Source: Clostridia bacterium
GTDB lineage: Bacteria; Bacillota; Clostridia; Lachnospirales; Lachnospiraceae
DNA: 47,619 nucleotides
Assembly: GCA_910574475.1 (NCBI GenBank)
Contig: CAJTAT010000016.1
Span: 1-47,619, forward strand
Reading direction: 5' to 3'
Shown here one piece after another: positions 32,696-42,450 of this stretch. Position numbers and translations under genes: made by a program. The notes beneath the pieces were generated by a model. The model did not search any database and was not told the origin of the DNA. It saw nothing but the letters and a program-made list of their open reading frames with translations. Within the stretch, counting starts at the first letter, position 1; each line of letters starts with the position of its first letter.

Positions 32696-33591
32696 TTGAA
32701 GAGTTAAGACGGCAGCAGATGGAAGAGGTTCAAAGAAAAATTGTAGAGGCAAGAAGGAAGCGAAGAAAATGGCTGACTATGTTGATTTCCTGCTTGCTGC
32801 TGCTTTTTATAGTCGGAGGAATCGCTTACGAGATCCATTTGAATCAAGATTTTGAAACTACCTATTACCAATTGGAATCAGAAAAATTAAATACAACCAT
32901 AAAGATTGCTGTTTTGTCTGATTTGCACGACAAGGAATATGGCACGGACAACAGTGAACTGATTGAAGCTATCCGAAAGGAGCAGCCGGATCTCATCGCT
33001 ATGATTGGAGATATGGTGAACGATGACGATCAGGAATTTACAATCGTTCAAAATCTGTGCCGGGATCTGGGAGAGATTGCTCCTGTGTATTATACATTGG
33101 GAAATCATGAAGGAACTTTAATGTACAGCCGGATGGATTCAGTAGCCCTGGATAAACTGCTAGAAGAAGAAGGGGTGACGGTCTTAATTAACCAGAGTGT
33201 CGAATTTAAAAAAGGGGACTCAGTAGTCCAGATTGCAGGGATTTCTAATGAGGCAGCGGCATACGATCAGTGGGCGAGAGAAAAAATGGAAGATTTCTGG
33301 AAGCTTGAGGATTATAAGCTTGTTCTTTCTCATTTCCCTGATCTTTATTATAGTAAGCTGGCAGATGCAGAGTTTGATCTGGCCTTAGCTGGACATTACC
33401 ATGGCGGATTAATACGCCTCCCCAAGATCGGAGGCCTGTACCATCCAGAAGGAGGCTTTCGGCCGAAATACTCCGGCGGCGAATACACTCTGACTAACGG
33501 GACTCTTATTGTTTCCCGAGGAATCGGAGGGCATGGTATGATTCCAAGGATCAATAACCGGCCAGAACTTGTAATCATTGAGATAAATTAA
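32692..33591 (+). CDS. Membrane-anchored calcineurin-like metallophosphoesterase (YkuE-like)
   Basis: 299 aa. Basic, charged N-terminus, one membrane helix at about 28-47, then a catalytic domain, predicted outside the cell because the helix follows a positive segment. All metal motifs are present: SDLHD (D77, H79), GDMVND (D107), GNHE (N138, H139), SHFPD and GHYHGG. Substrates of this family include undecaprenyl-type and lipid phosphates, nucleotides and cyclic nucleotides. Embedded in the operon with coupled translation, so it is probably tied to polymer assembly, for example lipid-carrier recycling or signal hydrolysis. Both are inference. Confidence 0.87.
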   Translation: MIEELRRQQMEEVQRKIVEARRKRRKWLTMLISCLLLLFIVGGIAYEIHLNQDFETTYYQLESEKLNTTIKIAVLSDLHDKEYGTDNSELIEAIRKEQPDLIAMIGDMVNDDDQEFTIVQNLCRDLGEIAPVYYTLGNHEGTLMYSRMDSVALDKLLEEEGVTVLINQSVEFKKGDSVVQIAGISNEAAAYDQWAREKMEDFWKLEDYKLVLSHFPDLYYSKLADAEFDLALAGHYHGGLIRLPKIGGLYHPEGGFRPKYSGGEYTLTNGTLIVSRGIGGHGMIPRINNRPELVIIEIN

Positions 33592-33609
33592 AGAAATGAG
33601 GAAAGAGCT

Positions 33610-35028
33610 ATGTATATTATTTATACCATCAGACCTTTATTTAAACTCTTATTACTTATGATTCCTGCTCTATGGGGAACCCTGGTAGTTGCTAATTATA
33701 TGTGGAAGAGGCAGACACTGCAGATAAAGGAGGGATTGCAAAGATTCAGGAAACGGCTTCCCCTTATTCTGTTTACTGCAATTTTGGGCAGTGCTCTCTG
33801 TATGACATATTTTATAACTGGGGAACCCTATTCTAGCAGCGTGAAAATGAGTTATACCTATCCTAAGGCTTCTAAAGGGCTTACACCCAACAATACCACT
33901 CTAGATGTGAGCGAGGCTTTAAGTAATGAAGTGCTTGAAAGTGTAGTGGAATCGGGAGAATTGGGAAATCTGTCAGCAGATGAGTTGAAAAATACTCTGA
34001 GCATCAGAAATGTGAAGCAAAGAGGTTCTGTTTCGGCAGATGATCTGTATGTTTCCACAGAATATTCTATCTCCTATTATGCGTCAGAGAAGACTGCATC
34101 TGTAGATAAAGATAAGATATTAAAAGCAGTGACGGATGCATATTATGACCACTTTGAGGAGCAGTATGGAAGAAGGACAGACGTCCTGGAAGGGGACTTT
34201 TCTGAGGTTTCTGAGCTTGATTATCTGGACGTCCATACGTATCTGAATAGCCGGATTGATACGGTCATTGATTATATGAAAATGTGCAGTAAAGAGAACT
34301 CAACCTATGTGTCGGAAGCTACACAGGAAAGCTTTTCCTCTGTGAGGGATAAGGCTCAGAATTTTAAAGATGTGTCCCTAGAGCGATATGAATCTTATGT
34401 GTTGAAATATGGACTTTCTAAGGATAATGCCCAATATATTTCCCGCTTAAATCATGAAAATCGCATAGAAAATGTGGAATATCTTAAAAATCTTGCTGCT
34501 TATCGAGTTCGGATTGCTGCCATTGCCCGTTATGACGGAGATATTACACGTGCAGTGCTAGTTCCCACAAGAGATGAGTCGGGAGAGTTCTATCAGTCCA
34601 GAACAAAAATCGGTACAGATTATTTTGCAGCAGAAGCCAACAAGCATTTGACATATGCCACGACTAACCAGCTAAACATTGAGACGAATAATTACCATAT
34701 CGAGAGCCTTTCTACGCCTGCTGAAAGTGCCAGTTACAGGCAGGAGGCAGATAAGATGGTAGAAGAGTTGAAAAATGAAATTACTTCCATTACAGCTCAA
34801 GCCATAGAAACGATCAGAGAGTATGACAGAGAGACATCAAAGGGCTATATTAGTTTTGCTTTTCAAGATGAAAATGCCAATACAAGATCTCATATAAAAA
34901 GGACAATATACTATGGAGGCGGGGTATTTGTAATTTTATCGGCTGCGGTTATAACGAATTCCGATCTGTTGCTGAAGAGAAAGAAAAAAAGTAAGTTGAA
35001 GGTAGTAGAAGGAGCTGAGCATAAATAG
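33610..35028 (+). CDS. Second Wzz-like chain-length protein, no GGDEF domain
   Basis: 472 aa. An extra N-terminal helix (about 8-28), a second helix (about 50-68), a large extracytoplasmic segment (about 72-435), a C-terminal helix (about 440-458) and a short basic tail. Its external start (YPKASKGLTPNNTTLDVSE) aligns clearly with the other copy (NEKATEGLAVDGTPIDVTE), so the two are paralogues within one operon. It has no kinase, nucleotide-binding or GGDEF-like extension. Likely partner of the 637-aa protein in setting chain length or building an export channel. Confidence 0.75.
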   Translation: MYIIYTIRPLFKLLLLMIPALWGTLVVANYMWKRQTLQIKEGLQRFRKRLPLILFTAILGSALCMTYFITGEPYSSSVKMSYTYPKASKGLTPNNTTLDVSEALSNEVLESVVESGELGNLSADELKNTLSIRNVKQRGSVSADDLYVSTEYSISYYASEKTASVDKDKILKAVTDAYYDHFEEQYGRRTDVLEGDFSEVSELDYLDVHTYLNSRIDTVIDYMKMCSKENSTYVSEATQESFSSVRDKAQNFKDVSLERYESYVLKYGLSKDNAQYISRLNHENRIENVEYLKNLAAYRVRIAAIARYDGDITRAVLVPTRDESGEFYQSRTKIGTDYFAAEANKHLTYATTNQLNIETNNYHIESLSTPAESASYRQEADKMVEELKNEITSITAQAIETIREYDRETSKGYISFAFQDENANTRSHIKRTIYYGGGVFVILSAAVITNSDLLLKRKKKSKLKVVEGAEHK

Positions 35029-35060
35029 ATTGTGGGAAGCGTATTGGGAGATAGTCCTAT

Positions 35061-36071
35061 ATGAAAAAAATATCGATTATTATTCCGATGTATAACTCAG
35101 AAGCTTTTATACGTCAAACCATTCAATCAGTTATCCAACAAACATATAGTAACCTGGAAGTTCTTGTGGTTGATGATGGTTCCACAGATGAAGGAGTAAA
35201 AATATGTAGGGAACTGAGTTTGGCGGATAATAGAATTCATGTGTATTCTTTGGAAAAGAGAGGCGTTTCGGCTGCGAGAAATTATGGGCTTTCCATTGCA
35301 AATGGTGAATATATATTCTTCCTGGACAGTGATGATATGATTTACCCATCGCTTCTAAAAGAACTGCTCTGTCAGATGGAAGAACAAGAGGCTGTGTTGG
35401 GCTTTTGCAGTTATATGAGGCTGGATTCTAAGGAAATGGATGCATTAGAAGAAGTCCCCTATGAGAAGGAAAGGTGTGATTGCCAGAGCGCAAAAGGTGA
35501 GGCAGTCCAGGAGTGGTTTCACAAAACATATAAAAATGACATGTCTGGCATTGGTGGCAAAATGTTTCGGGCAGAGATGTTGGGAAGCTTGAGATTTGAT
35601 GAGAATCTTATGAACGGGGAAGACACTTGGTTTGTATATCATTTCGCCTCTCAGGGTGCGCAAACAGTTTTTCTGCCTCAGAAATGGTATTACTATAGGA
35701 AACATTCAGGAAGTGTGACGAATTCTTCTGCAATACTTTTTGGAGAGAAGTATTTTGAAAGCACGAAGAGAATCCGGGACAGCGAATATCAAAAGAAAAA
35801 TTTAGATTTTGCATTGGAATGGGAAATGTATTTCATTTACCAAATGGAGAAAAAATATCTAGTGTTAAAAGAGATAGGTAAGAAAAAGGAATACAGAAAA
35901 GTAAAAGAGATTGCAAGGGGTGAACGAAAACACCCCTTGTATTCTCTGATTAGTCGAAAAGAGCGAAGCTTATTTTTCAGCTGTTTTTATTGTATTCCAT
36001 TATTTCGTCTTCAGAGATATTTGATTTATCTCTGTTCAAAGTGGAAGCAGCGCTTATGTAGGCTACTGTAA
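35061..36071 (+). CDS. Glycosyltransferase family 2
   Basis: 336 aa, GT-A domain: IIPMYNSEAFIRQTIQSV (about 6-23), VDDGSTDE (about 37-44), LDSDD (about 90-94), NGEDTW (about 183-188). The C-terminus is basic and aromatic. It lies 32 bp after the second Wzz-like gene and 27 bp before the ABC exporter gene. Confidence 0.9.
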   Translation: MKKISIIIPMYNSEAFIRQTIQSVIQQTYSNLEVLVVDDGSTDEGVKICRELSLADNRIHVYSLEKRGVSAARNYGLSIANGEYIFFLDSDDMIYPSLLKELLCQMEEQEAVLGFCSYMRLDSKEMDALEEVPYEKERCDCQSAKGEAVQEWFHKTYKNDMSGIGGKMFRAEMLGSLRFDENLMNGEDTWFVYHFASQGAQTVFLPQKWYYYRKHSGSVTNSSAILFGEKYFESTKRIRDSEYQKKNLDFALEWEMYFIYQMEKKYLVLKEIGKKKEYRKVKEIARGERKHPLYSLISRKERSLFFSCFYCIPLFRLQRYLIYLCSKWKQRLCRLL

Positions 36072-36098
36072 AAGGATGGGCAGGAGGTTTAGAGGATA

Positions 36099-37847
36099 AT
36101 GAAGATACCTGTTTGGGATGAGTCAGGCAAAAGCGAAGTGGGTATGTTAGAAATGTTTCGATACCTGATAAAAAATTTGGACAAAAATGGAGATAGGGAT
36201 TGGAAAATATTGGCTTTTTCTTATCTTTTAAGCCCAATTGTAGATGTTTTTAGTTTTTCCATTATGATTTACATTATCAATAAAGTCACCAATGAAAATA
36301 AAGCATCACCAGAATTGATTTTGTTTACTTTATGTATGGTTGGCATCTCTACATTTAAGTGTCTGTTTGAGATATATAAAAGCAAGATTTCCAATCGTTT
36401 CTTGTATGACGGTGCTCAGAAATTATCCATGAAAATATATGAGATGTTGCTCAAAGAGGAATTGACAGAGCACAATCAGAAGAGCGCCATGCAGGTATTG
36501 ACGATGGTACGTCACGATACAACAAACTGTATTCAGATTATTGTATCCTGTATTAAAGTATGGACGAATTGTATTACTTTAGCCGGATATGCTGCAGTAT
36601 TGATTTATGTCACAAAGTGGGTAGGTGTGGTAAGCGGCATTGTATTGGTATTATTTATGGCCCTGATTTTTCGTCAAACACATGCAAGAATGCTCATTTA
36701 TGGAGAAAAAAGTCGGAAGTATTCTATACGGACAAATGCTCAGATTACCATTGCCTATGGTTCTTTTAAAGAAATGAAAATTGATGATCGTTCAGCATTG
36801 GTTCTGAAAAAATATCAAGATGCAAGTACACAATATGCGCAAATACAAGGGGAATATCAATATAAATCAAATAGTATGGGAGTTCTTTTGCAAAATTCTG
36901 TTATGGGTGCTATGTTTTTAATACTTGCAGTGATTTTGACAGCAGGCTCAAATCTGGCCGTTATATTTGCCCCCCTCGTGGTGTACGTTACAGCACTGAT
37001 TCGCATGTTACCTCTGGCACATAATATTTTAAGTGGACTAAACAGTGTGGAGTTTGGGAAAAAATCATATGGCACGTTAAAGAAGGCTATTACAAGCTAT
37101 ATGGAGTATAAGGCAGAAGAAGAAAAATCTAAAGAGGTTCGGCAAAAAAACTTGACGTTTTTAAAGGGACTTTCTGTTAGGAATCTGACTTTTGGCTATC
37201 GTGAAGATGTGAAATTGTTTGACAATGCCTCTATTGACATTCCGGTAGGATGCTCAGTTGCTATCATTGGGGTTTCCGGGGTGGGAAAGACTACATTTTT
37301 AGATTTGATTTTAGGATTATTAAAACCCCAAAGTGGAAATATTTTTTATGATGATTATGATATTGTTTCACATACAGATCAAGATGGGGTCTGCAGAGCA
37401 GATGTAGGCCAGTTGGTGAGTTATATTCCTCAGACAGTTTATCTAAATGGGGAGACAATTCAAAATAATGTTGCTTTTTTTGAAGAGGAAGATCAGATTG
37501 AAGAGGAACGTGTAGTAGAGTGCTTGAAATGTGCCCAGATATGGGAAGATGTAAAGAATATGCCGGATGGGCTCAATACTTTGATTGGGGAAAACGGCCT
37601 TGCAATTTCTGGAGGCCAGAGACAGAGAATCGCATTGGCCAGAGCCCTGTATAAAGACTTTGAACTTCTTGTTATGGATGAGGCTACGGTAGCTCTGGAT
37701 ATGGAGACAGAAAAAGCAGTGATTGATTCCATACGTGAGATAAAGAAAAACAAGACGTTACTTATGGTGACACACCATATGAGCCTGGCCAATGAATGTG
37801 ACCATATCTATAGGATAGAAAATAAGAAAATTGTGCAGGTGAAGTGA
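36099..37847 (+). CDS. ABC exporter, PglK/MsbA-type (possible second flippase)
   Basis: 582 aa, half-transporter: about 6 membrane helices in the first 330 residues, then an ATPase domain. Walker A GVSGVGKTT (391-399), signature SGGQR (504-508), Walker B LLVMDE (523-528), switch histidine H559. All intact. Its form and its position at the end of the polysaccharide operon suggest an ATP-driven lipid-linked oligosaccharide flippase of the PglK kind, or export of a different product such as a peptide. Last gene of the operon; no clear terminator follows before the pyk promoter at 37873. Confidence 0.85.
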   Translation: MKIPVWDESGKSEVGMLEMFRYLIKNLDKNGDRDWKILAFSYLLSPIVDVFSFSIMIYIINKVTNENKASPELILFTLCMVGISTFKCLFEIYKSKISNRFLYDGAQKLSMKIYEMLLKEELTEHNQKSAMQVLTMVRHDTTNCIQIIVSCIKVWTNCITLAGYAAVLIYVTKWVGVVSGIVLVLFMALIFRQTHARMLIYGEKSRKYSIRTNAQITIAYGSFKEMKIDDRSALVLKKYQDASTQYAQIQGEYQYKSNSMGVLLQNSVMGAMFLILAVILTAGSNLAVIFAPLVVYVTALIRMLPLAHNILSGLNSVEFGKKSYGTLKKAITSYMEYKAEEEKSKEVRQKNLTFLKGLSVRNLTFGYREDVKLFDNASIDIPVGCSVAIIGVSGVGKTTFLDLILGLLKPQSGNIFYDDYDIVSHTDQDGVCRADVGQLVSYIPQTVYLNGETIQNNVAFFEEEDQIEEERVVECLKCAQIWEDVKNMPDGLNTLIGENGLAISGGQRQRIALARALYKDFELLVMDEATVALDMETEKAVIDSIREIKKNKTLLMVTHHMSLANECDHIYRIENKKIVQVK

Positions 37848-37872
37848 GAATATAAAAAATGTAAACCTTGCC

Positions 37873-37902
37873 TTGACTAGTATTCTGTCCAGGCAGTATA
37901 AT
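37873..37902 (+). promoter_or_regulatory. Promoter of pyk
   Basis: TTGACT (37873-37878), 18 bp, TATAAT (37897-37902), 65 bp before ATG 37968. Since no strong terminator separates the polysaccharide operon from it, some read-through into pyk is possible. Confidence 0.8.
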
Positions 37903-37967
37903 AAGCGATGATATAAAGAAATAGAAAGAAAAAAATGTCAGCGCTTGGTATGCGCCAAGGAGTAAGA

Positions 37968-39716
37968 ATGAAGACAAGAAAGACAAAAATTATCTGTACT
38001 TTGGGGCCGGCCTCAGAGTCAGAACAGACCGTACGGGAATTGATGCTTGCAGGCATGAATGTAGCTCGTTTAAATTTTTCCCATGGAACACATGAAGAGC
38101 AGAGAGGGAAGCTTGAGATAGTAAAGAAGGTTCGAAAAGAGCTGAAACTTCCGGTAGCCCTGCTTTTAGATACAAAAGGCCCGGAGATCCGCACAGGCGA
38201 TGTGGAAGGCGGCAGGATAGAGCTAAAAAAGGGACAGAGCTTTATATTGACTACAAAAGAGATCCTTGGAAATGAGAGCACAGTTTCCATCACCTACAAG
38301 GATCTGGTAAAGGATGTGGAGCAGGGAGACGCGATCTTGATTGATGACGGACTGATCGAACTGAAAGTCAATCAAGTGACAGAAAAAGATATCTTTTGCA
38401 GCGTGAAAAATGGAGGCGTGATTTCCAATCGAAAGGGGATCAATGTGCCTGGTGTAAACTTAAATCTGCCCTTTGTCAGTGAAAAAGATTATGAGGATAT
38501 TCTTTTTGGTATTGAGGAGGGCTTTGATTATATTGCGGCTTCCTTTACCAGGAGTGCAGAAGATATACTTGAGATACGCAAGGTTTTGGATGAGAAAAAC
38601 TGTCATCACTTGAAGATCATTGCAAAGATTGAAAATCTTCAGGGGGTGGAGAATATTGATGAAATTTTGAGGGTTTCTGACGGCATTATGATAGCCAGGG
38701 GAGACATGGGCGTGGAGATTCCCCTGGAGGAAGTTCCTCTTATCCAAAAAAAGCTCATACGTAAGAGCTATGAGATCGGGAAACCTGTAATCACTGCCAC
38801 ACAGATGCTTGATTCTATGATGAAGAATCCAAGACCCACCCGGGCAGAGACTACAGACGTGGCAAATGCCATTTATCAGGGGACCAGTGCGATTATGCTT
38901 TCTGGAGAGACGGCTTCCGGCCAGTATCCGGTGGAGGCTTTAAAAACTATGGTTCGGATTGCAATCCGTACAGAGGAAGATATTGATTACGACGCACGTT
39001 TTAAGCAGAGAACGGTCATGGAAAAACCAGATATTACAAATGCGGTGTCCCATGCTACCTGTACCACGGCTGTTGATTTACATGCGTCTGCTATTATTAC
39101 GGTGACAAAGTCGGGACGGACGGTAGGTATGGTATCCAAGTATCGCCCGGGATGTACGATCATCGGCTGTTGTATGGATGATTATGTGTGCCGCCAGCTT
39201 AACCTTTACTGGGGAGTACAGCCCATACTACTGGAAAAGAAAAAGAATGCAGAAGAGCTGTTTCGTCATGCAGTGAAGGCTGCAGAGCAGGAGGGCTTAG
39301 TATCCAGAGGGGATTTGACCGTTCTGACAGCGGGCGTCCCCCTTGGCGTCACAGGAACGACGAATCTGATTAAGGTTCAGGTAGCCGGCCAGATTTTGGT
39401 GACAGGAGAGGGAATCAGCCATAAAAAGGTCAGTGGACCTATCTGTGTAGCCAAAGACGCCAAAGAATTAAAGCAGAATTTTCATGCAGGAGATATCATT
39501 GTCATTCCAGAGACAGACAATGAAATGCTGGCTGAGATAAAAATGGCCAAGGCCATTGTGACTGAGCGGGAAGGGAGCAACTCCCACGCCGCCATTGTGG
39601 GCCTGGCACTTGACATCCCCGTCATCATAGGTGCTGCCAGCGCCACAGACATCTTAAAACACGGCGCAGTCGTGGCCGTAGACGCAGAGACCGGTACCGT
39701 GTCCAGCAATAGCTAG
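37968..39716 (+). CDS. pyk: Pyruvate kinase, with C-terminal PEP-utilising-type domain
   Basis: 582 aa: the long form typical of Firmicutes, with an extra about 100-residue C-terminal PEP-utiliser swivelling domain (GSNSHAAIVG, about 535-544). The catalytic core has NFSHG, IARGDMGVEIP and the GKPVITATQMLDSM active-site segment. It converts phosphoenolpyruvate and ADP to pyruvate and ATP in the last step of glycolysis. The start is ATG 37968 with AAGGAG at 37957-37962; the longer frame from 37935 has no ribosome site. Confidence 0.95.
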   Translation: MKTRKTKIICTLGPASESEQTVRELMLAGMNVARLNFSHGTHEEQRGKLEIVKKVRKELKLPVALLLDTKGPEIRTGDVEGGRIELKKGQSFILTTKEILGNESTVSITYKDLVKDVEQGDAILIDDGLIELKVNQVTEKDIFCSVKNGGVISNRKGINVPGVNLNLPFVSEKDYEDILFGIEEGFDYIAASFTRSAEDILEIRKVLDEKNCHHLKIIAKIENLQGVENIDEILRVSDGIMIARGDMGVEIPLEEVPLIQKKLIRKSYEIGKPVITATQMLDSMMKNPRPTRAETTDVANAIYQGTSAIMLSGETASGQYPVEALKTMVRIAIRTEEDIDYDARFKQRTVMEKPDITNAVSHATCTTAVDLHASAIITVTKSGRTVGMVSKYRPGCTIIGCCMDDYVCRQLNLYWGVQPILLEKKKNAEELFRHAVKAAEQEGLVSRGDLTVLTAGVPLGVTGTTNLIKVQVAGQILVTGEGISHKKVSGPICVAKDAKELKQNFHAGDIIVIPETDNEMLAEIKMAKAIVTEREGSNSHAAIVGLALDIPVIIGAASATDILKHGAVVAVDAETGTVSSNS

Positions 39717-39774
39717 TTCTAGATCCCCGTGTGCTGGTAGGGCCGAAACGGTACTTACAATAGGAGGAAGATTC

Positions 39775-42381
39775 ATGGCGGAAATGACACCCATGATGCA
39801 GCAGTACCTAAAGACAAAGGAAGAGTACAAAGACTGTATTTTATTTTATCGCCTGGGCGATTTTTACGAAATGTTTTTTGAGGATGCTTTGACAGTATCC
39901 AAGGAATTGGAGTTGACACTGACAGGAAAAAGCTGTGGCCTTGAGGAACGCGCACCTATGTGTGGCGTTCCTTATCATGCTGTGGAGGGTTACTTAAACC
40001 GTCTCGTCTCCAAAGGCTACAAGGTGGCCATCTGCGAGCAAGTGGAAGATCCCAAGCTGGCGAAAGGTTTGGTGAAGAGAGATGTAACTCGAATAGTTAC
40101 ACCTGGTACAAACTTAAATACAGTAGATGAATCCAGGAATAATTACCTCATGTGCATTGTCTATCTGTCGGATCGGTATGGGGTATCTACGGCAGATATC
40201 ACTACAGGGGACTATCTGGTGACAGAGGTGGACTCTGAGCGAAAGCTTTTGGATGAAATTAATAAGTTTTCACCTTCGGAGATTATCTGCAATGAAGCCT
40301 TTTCCATGAGCGGCATAGATATGAATGATTTGAAATTTCGTCAGGGTATCAGCATCTATCCGCTGGAATCCTGGTATTTTGACGATGAGCTCTGCAAAAG
40401 GACCTTACTGGAACATTTTAAAATATCCAGTCTGGAAGGACTGGGGCTCAGCGGATTGAGCTGTGGGACGATAGCTGCGGGGGCTTTGCTCAAATATTTG
40501 TATGAGACACAAAAAAATTCCCTGTCTCATATGACAAGCCTTCAACCCTATACCATCGGCAAGTACATGATTATAGACAGTTCCACCAGGAGAAATCTGG
40601 AGCTGGTAGAGACTTTGAGGGAAAAGGCAAAAAGAGGGTCTCTACTTTGGGTGTTGGACAAGACCAGGACAGCCATGGGGGCTAGAACGCTGCGCAGTAT
40701 GGTGGAACAACCTCTTATTGCCAGAGGTGAGATCGAAAAGCGTCTCGAGGCTGTGGCGGAGATGAAGGAAACTGTGATTACAAGAGAAGAATTGCGGGAA
40801 TACTTAAATCCCATCTATGATCTGGAACGTTTGATTGGACGAATCAGCTATCAGACAGCCAATCCCAGAGACTTGATTGCTTTTAAGACCTCCCTGGAAA
40901 TGCTGCCTCACATCAAACTACTTATGGGAGAATTTCATTCCCCCTTACTGGTGGAATTGTGCCAGGAGCTGGATATACTGGAAGATTTGCAGTCTATGGT
41001 GGACAAAGCAATTCAGGAGGATCCGCCAGTGTCGATTCGGGATGGAGATATTATCAAGGATGGATTTCACGCGGATGTAGACAAATACCGCCATGCGAAG
41101 ACAGAGGGAAAAAGCTGGCTGGCGAAGCTGGAGTCCCAGGAGCGGGAGAATACAGGAATTAAAAATCTGAAGATTAAATACAATAAGGTCTTTGGCTATT
41201 ATTTGGAGGTGACGAATTCCTATAAGGATCAAGTACCAGATACGTATATGCGCAAACAGACCCTGGCCAATGCAGAGCGTTATATTACGCCAGAATTAAA
41301 AGAACTAGAGGATACCATTCTCGGGGCTGAGGATAAACTGGTGTCCCTGGAGTATGATCTGTTCTGTGAGCTGCGGGAAGCAATTGCCGCCCAAGTGTTG
41401 CGGATTCAGCGGACAGCCAAAGCCGTTGCCATGATTGATGTATTTGCCTCCCTGGCCTTTGTGGCAGAGCGGAACAACTATGTACGTCCTCAGATGAACG
41501 AGAAAGGTGTTCTTGACATCAAGGGAGGCCGCCATCCTGTAGTGGAAAAAATGATTGAGAATAGCATGTTTATTCCCAACGATACTCACCTGGACAACCA
41601 TGACAGGCGGATTTCTATTATTACAGGGCCTAATATGGCTGGAAAATCTACCTATATGCGTCAGACAGCGCTTATAGTGCTAATGGCTCAGATTGGAAGC
41701 TTTGTGCCTGCGGAAAGCGCCAAAATTGGAATCGTAGATCGAATCTTTACCCGTGTGGGCGCCTCCGATGATCTGGCGTCTGGTCAGAGTACTTTTATGG
41801 TGGAGATGACGGAGGTGGCAAATATCCTTAGAAATGCCACCAGTAGCAGCCTTTTGATCCTGGATGAGATTGGAAGGGGAACAAGCACCTTTGACGGATT
41901 GTCCATTGCCTGGGCAGTAATTGAATACATCAGTAACCCACGGATTCTGGGAGCAAAAACACTTTTCGCCACCCACTACCATGAACTGACAGAATTGGAA
42001 GGCTCTTTAAGCGGAGTCAATAATTACTGCATTGCCGTAAAGGAAAAAGGCGATGATATTGTATTTTTGCGAAAGATTATCAAAGGCGGAGCAGATAAAA
42101 GCTATGGAATTCAGGTGGCAAAGCTGGCTGGCGTACCAGAGCAGGTCATTGAGCGTGCCAAGGAGCTGGCAGAGGAGCTTGGTGCGGCAGACATTTCTCT
42201 GAAACCTAAGGTAGTTCCCGCAGAGCTTGGGATGGAAATGGAGCAGATTTCCCTGTTTGATACAGTGAAAGATGATGATATAATCACAGAGATACGTGAC
42301 ATGGATCTGGGAAATATGACCCCTATAGACGCTTTAAATACCATTTACCGCCTTCAGAACAAGGTGCGGAACCGGTGGTGA
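39775..42381 (+). CDS. mutS: DNA mismatch repair protein MutS
   Basis: 868 aa, full length. Mismatch-binding Phe-x-Glu motif DFYEMF near residue 26, clamp and lever region in the middle, ATPase with Walker A GPNMAGKST (about 620-628), and the C-terminal helix-turn-helix. Binds mispaired bases and recruits MutL, encoded next (70 bp downstream), so the repair pair is one operon. Ribosome site AGGAGGAAG before ATG 39775. No promoter of its own is obvious in the 58-bp gap after pyk. Confidence 0.97.
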   Translation: MAEMTPMMQQYLKTKEEYKDCILFYRLGDFYEMFFEDALTVSKELELTLTGKSCGLEERAPMCGVPYHAVEGYLNRLVSKGYKVAICEQVEDPKLAKGLVKRDVTRIVTPGTNLNTVDESRNNYLMCIVYLSDRYGVSTADITTGDYLVTEVDSERKLLDEINKFSPSEIICNEAFSMSGIDMNDLKFRQGISIYPLESWYFDDELCKRTLLEHFKISSLEGLGLSGLSCGTIAAGALLKYLYETQKNSLSHMTSLQPYTIGKYMIIDSSTRRNLELVETLREKAKRGSLLWVLDKTRTAMGARTLRSMVEQPLIARGEIEKRLEAVAEMKETVITREELREYLNPIYDLERLIGRISYQTANPRDLIAFKTSLEMLPHIKLLMGEFHSPLLVELCQELDILEDLQSMVDKAIQEDPPVSIRDGDIIKDGFHADVDKYRHAKTEGKSWLAKLESQERENTGIKNLKIKYNKVFGYYLEVTNSYKDQVPDTYMRKQTLANAERYITPELKELEDTILGAEDKLVSLEYDLFCELREAIAAQVLRIQRTAKAVAMIDVFASLAFVAERNNYVRPQMNEKGVLDIKGGRHPVVEKMIENSMFIPNDTHLDNHDRRISIITGPNMAGKSTYMRQTALIVLMAQIGSFVPAESAKIGIVDRIFTRVGASDDLASGQSTFMVEMTEVANILRNATSSSLLILDEIGRGTSTFDGLSIAWAVIEYISNPRILGAKTLFATHYHELTELEGSLSGVNNYCIAVKEKGDDIVFLRKIIKGGADKSYGIQVAKLAGVPEQVIERAKELAEELGAADISLKPKVVPAELGMEMEQISLFDTVKDDDIITEIRDMDLGNMTPIDALNTIYRLQNKVRNRW

Positions 42382-42450
42382 TTATTTAGATGGCGGAACG
42401 GACGCTATGTCCATACATGAAAGATATAGAAAAGGAAAGCAGGATAACAT

